Below, piece by piece: positions 47,301 through 59,300 of a DNA stretch of 64,000 nt. The notes under the pieces are model-generated. The model ran no database searches and was not told the DNA's origin. It saw nothing but the letters and a program-made list of their open reading frames with translations. Both the position numbers and the translations under genes were made by a program. The stretch is from contig JARZZO010000011.1 in the NCBI GenBank assembly GCA_030544215.1, forward strand, positions 11,828,001 to 11,892,000. The letters run 5' to 3'. This stretch comes from Zantedeschia hybrid cultivar. Its lineage: Eukaryota; Streptophyta; Magnoliopsida; Alismatales; Araceae. Position 1 is the stretch's first letter. Every line of letters begins with the position of its first letter.

Positions 47301-50300
47301 TGTGTAACAATGCAGCTAAGTATTTATGAGTTTACACTGGATAATGTGATGGCTGAGTTCATAAGTTCACACAACTATCTCTGCATCATGAACTCAGACT
47401 CAGATATGCAAAGCAAATCAATTTTGAAAGTGAAAGGGAACTGCATGTGCCAATCCATAAATTTTGATACGTCACATGTAATAACATAATAAAGTTCAGG
47501 TTGTCAATGAACACTGATAAAAAACACAGGCGTGTGTGACTGAGTGTGCATGTGCATGCAAGAGAGGGAGGAAGAGGAAGAGAGACTCACATATTCAAAA
47601 AGAGTACTTGAGCCAAACAGCTGGCCGTGGATACGGAGCATGCTCTTCAAAATGGTCTCTGGAATGAGGTTCCATTCTTCCTCTAGATTTTCCCCTTCCA
47701 CACAAGGAAACTTCTGCTGCAGAAAAAATAATATGAGCTATTAGATGTTAACACAGACGAAAAAGGGCAATAACAATAATCAGATGGAATACCACCTGGG
47801 ACTCCTCCAACTCAGATGCATAACTCCTATCAGAATCAGCCTCACTCAGCATTGGCAAGTCCATTTCTAGGATGTGTTCTATCCTGATTGCACGAAGCCT
47901 GAACTTGAAATGCTGGCCCTCCACATCTTTGTTCATTTTAATTTGAAATTTCATTCTGAACCACAGCTTTGCAAAGTAATCAAATACCTCGTTCAAAAGC
48001 TGAGTAGGAGAGAAAAAGAGAGTTAGGCGGCATCTTTATCACAAATGGAATGAAGAAATGAGGCAGGGACAGCCTAAATGTAGGAGAGACATACTGAAAA
48101 GGAAGCTTCATCCATAACTAGAGAAGTGGCCACATGATATGCTACATCAGCAAGAATTATATGATGGACTGAAGCTTCTAACTGCTGGGAAGATATCTAT
48201 AGCATGACAGGCCATTTCAGAGATTTTATGTTAAAATAAGCCCGAGAACAGTTCTCCACAAGCAAGATAGTTAAATTATTAAAATAAGCTATGAGATATC
48301 AAATACATATGGATGGGTCAACAAATAATGATAACAAATGAAGCCCAAGATTAAGCTTTTTACCACGTCCTTCTCAGGACAGCTCGCAGTTAGATTAGCA
48401 ACTAACTTCTTCAGCACATTCAGGTCAATGGCCAAAATGTTCACAGAAGCATTGACATCTGGACATGCAAATTCAATGCTGTTGGATTTCAGATCAGCAT
48501 CCAACCGGAAACATCGAGGGAACTTCATAAGCAAGTGTATTGTGGCCTGCGTAGCAAACAAGAGTAACACTTAGACCAATTGTAATGATCAGTCACATAA
48601 TGATGGAGGCGGCGCAACAGAGACCACGATCTTGAGAGTTCGAAGAATAAACAAGTAAAAATATTATATCAAAGTTTACAAGTGAAAAACCTTTTTGCTT
48701 CAAGTGGAAGGTGCCATGTATACATTAAATAAAAGAGAGAAAAAGCACAGGCATGAAAAAGTATACACCAAAGGAACTCCAAAAGTTTCACCACCCATTA
48801 TACAAGGCTCTCCCACAAACAGCCCAACATCTAAAGGAACTCCCCAAAAAAAATGGAAAAAAGAACTAAAAGCATGGAAGAGATACAGCAAATAAATCAT
48901 ACATCCACATAAGATGTGATGAGAAAAGATACATAAGGAAAAATACTTCAACACCAAAAAATAATATCATGAAAATAAAAGACCAATCACATTGATCATC
49001 AGTCAAAGGCCTTCAGAATTGTAAATTCTAAGAAACAATAACAAACTGCTTGCTACTTTGGTTAAACAAAATCTCAGTGAAAACTTTGATCAAATGAAAC
49101 AATAATTTTTAAGAACAGAAACAAATGGACTTACCAAGACGATGTCCCTCCTTTGCTCCACCTTCAACAGATATTCATTCTCCAAGATGCTTGATAAAAT
49201 CAAATTCATACCTAACTTCATTTCATACACAGCAACTTGGACTGGTTGAATTATGTCAATGTACGCAGCATATTTTTCTGACAATTGGTGAATAAATTGA
49301 GCTGATTTGACCTGCAATACACCCATATTTGGAGTATACAATCAAATACATGAAAGATTAATAAGATGATTAAAAGGTCACCTATAGAGGCTGAATTAAG
49401 ATATGGCTTTTCTTGTACCTGCCAATTTTGAATTTCATCGATGTTCATTAAATTGCAAGGAAATTTTAACTCTGGCCCCAGAAATCCATCACAATGCATC
49501 TTAAGATTCTCAAAATCAGCTGGATCAGGGCGAAAAACAACCTGCAAATAAATAAACTAATCATCAGCCGTAACTCGATCTAGGGTCACCTAGAATCTTC
49601 AGTACATCCAAGGATTTGCAAGCATAGGGACCAGCCACAGCTTGACATCATCTCTCATTGAAAGCCTACTCCAACTTGATATTTTGTCAATTTACAAGTT
49701 GTTTCCTTCTTTCCAAAAGTGAAAGGGGGTCCACGACTAGCGCAAATAAAATAGGGGCGCCAAGGATGACTCGAGATGGCCTAATCAAAGAAAATAAATG
49801 GGAATCTCAATGCATGCCAGATTCTCTTCATTCATATCCTGTATATGAGCTCTCTAAAAGCTTGCCTTGTGCCCACACATTTAGAAAAGCTCAGACTTTT
49901 CGCTTAACTACAACTCTTGGCAGCAGGGAAGTTCTTTTGGGGAATTTTATATATACACCAAAAATATTCCCTAGTGTTGCCCATACCCCTTTAAACATCA
50001 CATTGCCTTTAATACCCCTAAACTCACCAAAATATTACACGTGCCTCAGCTGCCACCACTGTTAACCAACCTGCAGTTAAAAAATGTAGATGACTAATCT
50101 GCCTTTGAGTTAGTCCTTTGTTTGTATAAGCATGTGAACTTTGTCCTGTCAGGAGTGCATTTGGGCATCATTGACATTTTCCACCAAATCTTTGTGGAAT
50201 AATGCTTCAAGGTTGATGGTCTTTTGACCATAGGATTTAACCATAGCATTTGATAGAACTTAGCGGGTATTAGAGACAATACAATGCTTGTAATGATATT

Positions 50301-53300
50301 GATAGGTAGAACTTGGGGGGTATTAGAGACAATACAATGCTTGTAATGATATAGGCACAGTTGGAGAAAATCTTTGGGCTATATATACAAAAATCTTTTT
50401 TTAATCAATCAACAACCAACAGACTTCTACCACCTTGTAGATACCAATGCAACCAACAGACTTCTACCACCTTCTAGAAATTAGAGCATGCAACGCATGA
50501 AACATGTATAAATTAACCAACCTTTCTCTGGAGGTTCTTTCTTTCCTCCTCAAGTCTCTTCAACAAACACACTCTCTCATCCTGTTCTCTTTGCAGATAT
50601 CCACCTGCTAACAGCTCACATTCTTGTCGAACCTACAGGAAGAAGAAATTATTGGCTTAAAGATTAGTTTGTTGAAGCAGTCAAAAGGTCGTCATGTGCC
50701 CCTCATTCTATAGACACGAAAGATGATAAATATTCATGATTGCATTACGAAGCATAAGCATGAAAGTAAATCTTATCCTATCTATTGGGGTTGAGAAATA
50801 AATGAGGTTGAGGCTTTCTCAAGAATACATGCTTATCTGACTGAATTTCTTTATCCTATCTGTTGGGGTAAAGAAATAAATGAGGTTGAGGCTCTCTCAA
50901 GAATACATGTTTATCTGACTGAAAATTTCTCTTGTACCCTTAGATTTATTTTCAGAATTACTGCACACTAGCATATTTGCATAGAGGACATTTTAGTCAA
51001 AGGCATTAACATGATGGGATCCTCTAAAGATCCTCTGAGCAAGCTGAATGATGAGCTAGATTTAAAGATTGAGTCAAGGAACTTTGCCTACAATAGAATT
51101 TTTTGTGGCCATGTTAAATTTGTTGTGTGCAAGTGTCCATGGCCAACTTAGTTTCATAAACTAGCACAAAGAAAACATGAACAATCAGCAGAGAACTTTG
51201 ACCCAGGAAACCCAATTGTTGGAAACATATACCTTGATTTCAAGTTCAAGCATGGAAATTTTCTCTGTTATCTGAGAAAGCTTGAAAGCATACTTCATAT
51301 AAGGATCTGGACTGCCTGAGTTGAGCAGAAGATGGAAGCGCATAAGCCCAAGGTGCACCCATGCAAGGCCCAGGTTATGGACGTACTCTGCATGACAGCG
51401 AAGATCTAGCAATTTAGTCATACTGCAAAGGAAAGCTGCATGAAAATTAAATAAACCATGGTGACGGATATGGTGACTGAATTATGCATGCTGCTCTTTG
51501 CATGCATGGATGGCAGTACCGGTATCGGTACCGGTATCGGAGGGTATCGACACCAGCACGTATTGGCCAGTATCGGCCGATACCCGTTTACATGTATCAT
51601 ATCGGTATCGGCCGATACTGCCAACCATGTTTCTCTTTGGGCTAATTGGGAGAGAGGAATGGTAGATTATTTTTGGGGTAGCTAATGTTGTTGATAGGGT
51701 ACTTTTTTCATTCAGCATAGGGTAAGGGTAATGTCATGGGCCAGCTACTTTGTAAAGCAGATGACCACACCACCTTGGTGCATGTGATTCTTGAATAGAT
51801 TGGTTTTCTTGTCAGCTTACTCTGCCAATACTCGTCAGTGGTTCTTAAATAGATTGGTTAGAACTTTACAATCATAATGGCAGAAGATCTCTAAAGAGGC
51901 CTCAACTTCTCATTAGGCCTTATCATTTTCCATTCACTGTAGCTAAACTATCTAAAACACCACACTTCACCGTTGGTAGTTTCATGTGAGCTAAATTACT
52001 AAAACCCCTTTTGAGGCAATAGTAAACATTGCAAAAGCTCCCTAACAATCCTCGTGGCTCTGAAGATAACCAAACGTACACCATCACAAGAATTAGTAGC
52101 ACACAACCAGTCCAGAGGGGACCCTATGTTAAGTCCATGATTTAAACCCAAATTAACAGACCAACAAGGACATTTAACTGCAAAAATGATCAAATTGGTA
52201 TAGCTCCTAACTTTAGAAATAATCGCGCAATGTTAATAGCAGCATATATAATTCGCAGACAGATGTGCATCCATCCTATTGAATGATGCACTCAAATTAA
52301 TGTGGATTCTGGGAATTTCTATATTTTAAGGTGGATAAAGTCATGCATGTTCAAGTAGGCATAGGAGATGTTTAAAGAGGAAATGACCTCATTGATTAAA
52401 TCCAGTTCCATAAAAACAAAGTTAGCAAACAATTTAAGTTCAATGCTTAAAAGTAAACTGCTTCAGTTTTGTTGCAGAAATTGAGCATTTACAGATGCAT
52501 TATACTGGAGTGAGGACCACTAGCCTCACAAAGAATAATTAGCAAGGAAAAAAAAACAAGAGATAGTGATGGTAGAAATATCTCCAAATGCATAAGCAGA
52601 TGAGATCTAAATTCAACTTCGGTAAGATAAGTGAGAAAAAAACATTGAATTCCCAAACATACCATGGGGGCATTCAGAGTACAACTCTTTGACCAATGGG
52701 TCTATAATGGAATCCATACACAAAGTGAGTCTGCTGTGGCTCGAGGACAAAATAAGTGTCTTTAGTCTTTGAAGATTTTCCTTCTGCAATCATGAAAATG
52801 ACACTCGACATGAATCTGTAAACAAATTAATCTACAAAACCGTGACACTAAACATAAGAAAATAAATGATCCTCAGCAAAATTTGACTTCTCACAAAAAA
52901 TCTAAACATAACTAAGCAACTTCACAAAGGCTAACATGAATTATACATCTTCTCATAAAAAGAGAAGCATTTCTTTCAACGGATTTATCTATCAAATTAC
53001 AGATATGGTCAATGAAACAGATAAAGCTTGTAAACATAAACAGCTCGTAAAAGATAATAAATGGATGAATGTGTAGCATTACATAGTTATCTTTGAGATG
53101 ATGGAGAATAGTCTTGATTTCCTGAAATTTAACTTCTTCAAAAGACTTCTTATGTGCAAGTATAATCTGCATCAATCGAGAATAAAAATTATCTCCAGAG
53201 ATAAGGCGGGTATGTTAGTGCTGCAAAAACATCATTATGAACAAATACCTGTTGAAACAGAGAACGAGCTGTAGTAACAAGATATTTAAGCACATCCCTC

Positions 53301-56300
53301 TCAGGTGGAGCATCTTGATAAAGATTCCTGGATGTGACCCTAATCTTGAAATGATAGGCATCATATCCACTTATATGATGTGCATCGCGACTGTTCCAAA
53401 ATAAATTAAACATCAGAATTAATGTTAGATGAGTCTTATTCAACATAGCAGCACAGAAGCATGTTACCAAACAACCTAGAAATATCATAATGTCCATTAA
53501 AAGCTGTTGCTTCTTTTAGATATAAAATAACTGAATAAAAGATGAAAATTCAGAGAACAGCTTATGAATGAAAAGAAGACATGAAAATTTAGAGAACAGC
53601 TTATGAATGGAAAGGAGACACAACTCATCATACAAATGGAAAAAAACACAGCCACCAAACCATGGGCATAACATCTTGATTAACATAGACATCACAACTC
53701 ACCGGCATTCGACTGTCACCACCAACATGAAATAATACGGGAAACAGGCAACCATGCACAGAAACGATAAAACAGAATGAGATTTCAACTATAAACTAAA
53801 CTGATCTTACAGAATCTGTTCAAGCACATCGAGCCTGATTGGCTGAACAAGTAAACAAGTCTCATCACAGGCCACCTGCAAAATTTTCTGCATCAGGTGA
53901 TAATGAATAATAGTAACATACGTAAAAACCAAATGACCATAACTCCCTGGCATGCAGAGAGAAGTTCAAAACATACCTTAGGAAGCTCGGAGCAGTGGTA
54001 CCACAAGGAAGAATGCCAGTTAAACCACATCTCGTGAGCAACATTGGCAATTTTTGTGTGCACTATCAAAAAATAGCCAACCAAGCACAGAGCAATAAAT
54101 AACCTGAAGATTGTCAAAAAGAAAATAAAATAAAATAAATAAATAAACAAGAACTGCATATATCACCAGAATCCAAGGAAGTCCAAGCATCCAAAATCCA
54201 CAAAATCTTCTGATGTGGTGAGAAATGACTTGGTGGTCTAGAGGAACACTTCAAAGAGTACTCCAACGCATACTGAAGAAGATATGACATCTTTGAAATA
54301 TCCTTCAAACAAAAAGAGAAAGTTAATATGATGAAAACAAGGTGAAAATGATAAGCTAAAGGGAAAAGTTAATGAATATAATATAACTGCAGATCCATCA
54401 TCTACATATTAGCATCAACATAAAGTCTTGTTTCACCAATTTAGGATTGGTTAAGGTTTTGGAATACCCAGGCTTAAGGTATAGGTATAATCAAGTTCTG
54501 TAGCCAAATGCCAGCCTCACGCTGACTGTCATGTCATCATACTAGTTCTCAAGTTCTTGGAAATGCATAATTCAAGATATAGAATCCAGAAGAGTCTTTT
54601 TTTTTAGAAGGTGACAAAAGTCACAATTCCATAGATATATGTGAAAGAGGTACAGGAAAGCCCATGAGGGCACACTCTTGGATAGGACAGTCCCCCATCC
54701 GAGTCACAAAGATTTAAAGGAGTTAGCAAAAAGCTGTTTTATCAAGAAGATAAAACAGGATTACATCGAAGATTAACTAAGCAATCAGCTGCCTCCACAG
54801 TCTGGTTTTGTCAGAAATAACAGAGCTGCCATCATTCAGGGTACCAGCTGCACGTCCCCACTCTTCCACCCATCTAAAAGTCTTCCTCAAGAGTTCATTC
54901 GCACTGCTGAATTGGTCACTAAATTTCCTTCTATTTCTTTCACACCATATAGTCCACAACATGGCCGGGCAAAAAAGGAACCATACATCTGTGAGATCCT
55001 TTGACGGAGAAGCAGCAGTCCACCATTTCAGCAGATTCAACACAGAAATGTGCTCCACCCAACCAATTCCAAGTACCCTACACATACTCTTCCATTGGAT
55101 GGAAATAATGCCACATTTGCAGAATAAATGGAGTTGGTCTTCCTCAAAGTGTGCACAGAACATGCATAAGGAGCTTCCGGGAAGTTTTAGTCTCTTCGCC
55201 CTCATTCCCGTGAGACTTCTATTCCAGGCAATCTTCCATAGAAACACCCTTATTTTATTGGGAAGGTGGTTAGACCAAATAAGATCCTTCCACCACACCC
55301 TAGTACCACCATCATTCAAAAGCTGAACCAAGGATTTAACCGAAAAGAGCCCATTATTGGTCCATCTCCAGACTCTCTTATCTTGTGCCTCATTGCAGAT
55401 CCTAACACCATTGATTAAGTTTAACAAGACTATCAGTTCCTCTGTCTCCACATCAGTAGGGTTTCTTCTAAGCATTAGATTAACCTGGCCTGCACTGCTG
55501 TGAGACAGAACCTCTTCAACCGAAGCATCCTTGTTCTGGGCAATGCTGAAAAGATTGCTGAAAACCACAGTCAAATCCAGATTGGAGCACCATTTGTCCT
55601 TCCAAAATCGAATGTCCCTGCCATTACCTACTTGGATTTCACTAGAGGTGACCATAAAATCAGCACATTTAAGAATGTTCCTCCATATGGGAGATAAATT
55701 ATATCTTGCAGAATGAGAGAAACTCCATTTGCTCTCACCATGAAAGTACAAGTCATTGACAATTGCAACCCAAGGAGCATCCGGATACTCTCCTCTTCTC
55801 CACAACCATTTGGCTAACAAGGCTTTGTTAAAGATGGCAATCCCACAAAGGCCAATGCCTCCTTGCTCCTTGCTCTTGCACACATTCTTCCAAGCAATCA
55901 AGTGCATACCTCTCTTTTCCCTTTTCCCTCCTGCCCAAAAAAAGGAGCTCCTAAGTGATTCAATGATTTTTTCCACGGATCTAGGGATCTTCAAAACGGA
56001 AGCGTAGTATAAAGCCAATGAGGAAAGAACCGACTTAGATAGGATCAATCTTCCTCCTCCAGACAGAAAGCTGCTCTTCCATCCTTCCAGCCTGTTCTCA
56101 AATTTCTTTATGAGACCATCCCAATCCCTGGTCCTGGTGACACTATTCGAAAGGGGCAGCCCCAAATATTTGATAGGGAAGTTGCTTACCCTGCACTCTA
56201 GGGAATTTGCAATATCTTGTACCCTTTGGTGAGATAATTGGATATGGCTTCTACCAATCCTGAACCCTTCCACCAAGCCCTGTTGAGCTGCACTACCCCA

Positions 56301-59300
56301 AAGGGTACTCAAAATCTGTCCAATGAGCAGAAAAAGAAGGGGAGAGAGAGGATCTCCCTGTCTTAACCCTCTTGAACTGTTAAAGAAACCACATGGTTCT
56401 CCATTGATCAGCACCGAGAATCTGGAGGAGGAAATACAGCACCTTACCCATCTTATCCATTTAGCATTGAATCCCATGATCTCCATAGTTTTGAGTAGAC
56501 AATTCCAATTGATTGTATCATAGGCCTTCTCAAAATCAAGCTTTACCAGCACCCCTTGCTTATGCCTAATCTTGTAGTGGTGAATGGCTTCATGAGCAGC
56601 CATAAAATTGTCCAGGATGAATCTTCCCTGCATAAAGGCTGACTGGTTGAACTCAACTAGCTTATGGATGACCCTCTTAATCCGAGTTGTAAGGATCTTG
56701 GTCATGAATTTATAGCATCCATTGAGAACGCTAATGGGTCTAAAATCAACCATTCTATCAGCTCCCTCTGATTTCGGGATCAGGACAATGTGTGTGGAGT
56801 TGACAAGTTTAATCCCTTCCGGCCTATCATAGAACTCTTGGGCAAAGTTTACCACATCTGTCTTGATAATATCCCAACAAAATTGGTAGAACCCAAGGGA
56901 GAAACCGTCAGGACCTGGAGCTTTGTTGGGGTCCATGCTAAAAATTGCCATTTTGACTTCTTCTTCTGAAAAAGGTTCACACAGCTGTTCAGCATCAGCA
57001 TCTTCTAACACAGGGAGCAACCCTTCTTGAAGATGGGGCCTAAGTGGGTGGTCTTCTGAGAAAAGGTTCTTATAGAAGGCAACAAACCTGGTCTTGATTT
57101 CCTCAGATTTCTCAATGACTGCTCCATTTTCCTTGATATGCTCAATGGACAAAAATCTCTTCTTGGCACTTGCCACTGCATGGAAAAAAGAGGTGTTTTT
57201 ATCTCCATCCTTAAGCCAATGTTCCTTTGCCCTCTGCTTCCACCTGATGTCCTCTTTCAAAAGCTCTTCATTGTAAGCCTTCTTGAGGTCCTTCAAAGAT
57301 TGCACTTCTTGTGTAGATAAATCCCCAGACTCACTTTTCAGCTCCAGCTCTTCAATTTTACTTATCATAGTCTGCCTTTCTGCTGAAACCCTTCCAAATT
57401 TCTTTTTTGCCCATTGTTTCATACATCTCCTAGTCCATTTAAGTTTCCCCTGGAGATTCTGAATTGCAGAAACTGCCTTTGGTGCTTGATTCCACCAATC
57501 CCTCACCAAATCTCTGAATTCAGCTTCCTTCTGCCACTTCAGCTCGTATCTGAAAGTTCTGAACCCTGCCTTCTTATCCTCCATTCTGAGATGCAGAGGG
57601 ATGTGATCTGAAACCGATCTACAGAGCCCCTTTACATTTGACAATGGGAATCTCCTGAACCATTCTGTAGAAATTAGAACTCTATCAAGTCTTGATTGTG
57701 TGCTGACTTGTTGTAGATTAGACCATGTAAATTTCCTGTTCGGTATTTCCATATCCATTAGCTTGACCTCTCGAATCCAGAAGAGTCTTTTTTTAAAGTG
57801 GATGGTACCACTAATTGTATTAAAATGAGAAAATATGTACAAGTGTGTCAACAAATTCTAAAAATATATCATTCCACAAAGAAGTTCGCATAATGTGAAA
57901 TGAAATGGCCAACTGTATAGAGAATAGCTAAATAACTCCTAGGTGAATATAAAGAGTAAAAAGCCTTCAGTAAAGAAGACCTCAGGGTGAGAAATGAAAT
58001 TCAAAAGAATTTAAAGAAAAAAGAGAATACATTAAAATATGGCCAAAAGAATAGAGATGAACAGACATTAAAAGAATAGAAAACTATGAAAAAAGATGCC
58101 ACAATCTTTTTTACTAAATGCTCTGTTCCAACATCTTCCAGCATTAAGTCAAATGAGTGTGCTACATATGGGACACAATGTAAATGTGTCCGCTTATCCA
58201 TTAACTTCTTTCCCCTTATCCCTGCATTTCCCCGGAATAGTTATCCAGCACGTTGTCCCCCTTCGCGTGCTAAGCAGCTTACCCAATATACTTGGGTGTT
58301 TGACCTGGGAGCTCCCCTCAGCCTCTGCCGCTCTTGCAGTATACTTGGGTGTCTGGCACGGGAGCTGCCCTAAGCGTCTGTCGGAATTTCCCGTGGGCAC
58401 TGACCCATTTCCAAAAGAAAAAGAAAAAAGGAAAAAAAACCCTTCTTTCCTATGGCTTGTAGCTACACCTCTATGGATTGTGGATCTAACTGTTCATGTA
58501 TTGCTAATCTAGGTTCAAAGGTCTCAGAGAAGATATCTTTTTCGCACCTTCCTCATATCTCCTCCAATAACTATATCTCATGCTCTTTCATTATTTTCTT
58601 TCCTATTAAGACTTCACACCATCTTCCAATCTGGCTAAACAACACTTCAAGCAGTAAACTCCTCCATTCATCCCCTTGTCATACTATTTGCATTTGATCT
58701 CTTTTCTCTTAGCACCAATAAACGTACAATGCTTTTGTCAATTGTCTTCCTAACCAGCCATATTCCTATAACTCATGTTTCATAAAACATTTAATTAGCC
58801 TTAGTTGAATGTAAGGATATCTACTTAAAAATCTACAATCTACTAGTCTAGTCACAATTGCATACAAGCATACTTTATGCATGGAATCCTAACTGCAACT
58901 CAAAAAAAAAAAAAAAAGTATCAAACTGGGGCTTCTGTGTAATTACTTGGTAATAAGCCGAATTGTGCTGCAATTAGAATACCTTACACTCAAATTTGAT
59001 GCCCTAGTTACGGTCAAATTTGGGACTTCTACCTTAATTACATGCAATTGATGTTCAATCGCATGTAAACATGCTTCATTACACGCAAGGAAGGCTAATT
59101 GCAACTCAGTTAGGCTCACTTACAAGCAATTACATAAAAATCTGAAATTTGAAACCCTAATTAGGGTCACATTTGATAGTCATACCTTAACTGTATGCAA
59201 TTGATGTTCAATTGTATGCTAGCATGCTTTACTACATGCAACGAAGTTCAATTGTAGCTCGATTAGGTCCTGCAAGCATGCTTTACTACATGCAAGGAAA

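Noticed and set aside
51422..51435. Acceptor immediately before ATG at 51421 for the MDN1 exon 51233-51435
   Set aside because: Using it shifts the frame relative to the upstream exon; the acceptor 13 nt upstream restores it and adds FLCS.
53977..54110. Longer MDN1 exon using the acceptor near 54106
   Set aside because: It would add a hydrophobic stretch and break phase with exon 54167-54302; the acceptor at 54063-54064 gives a clean frame.
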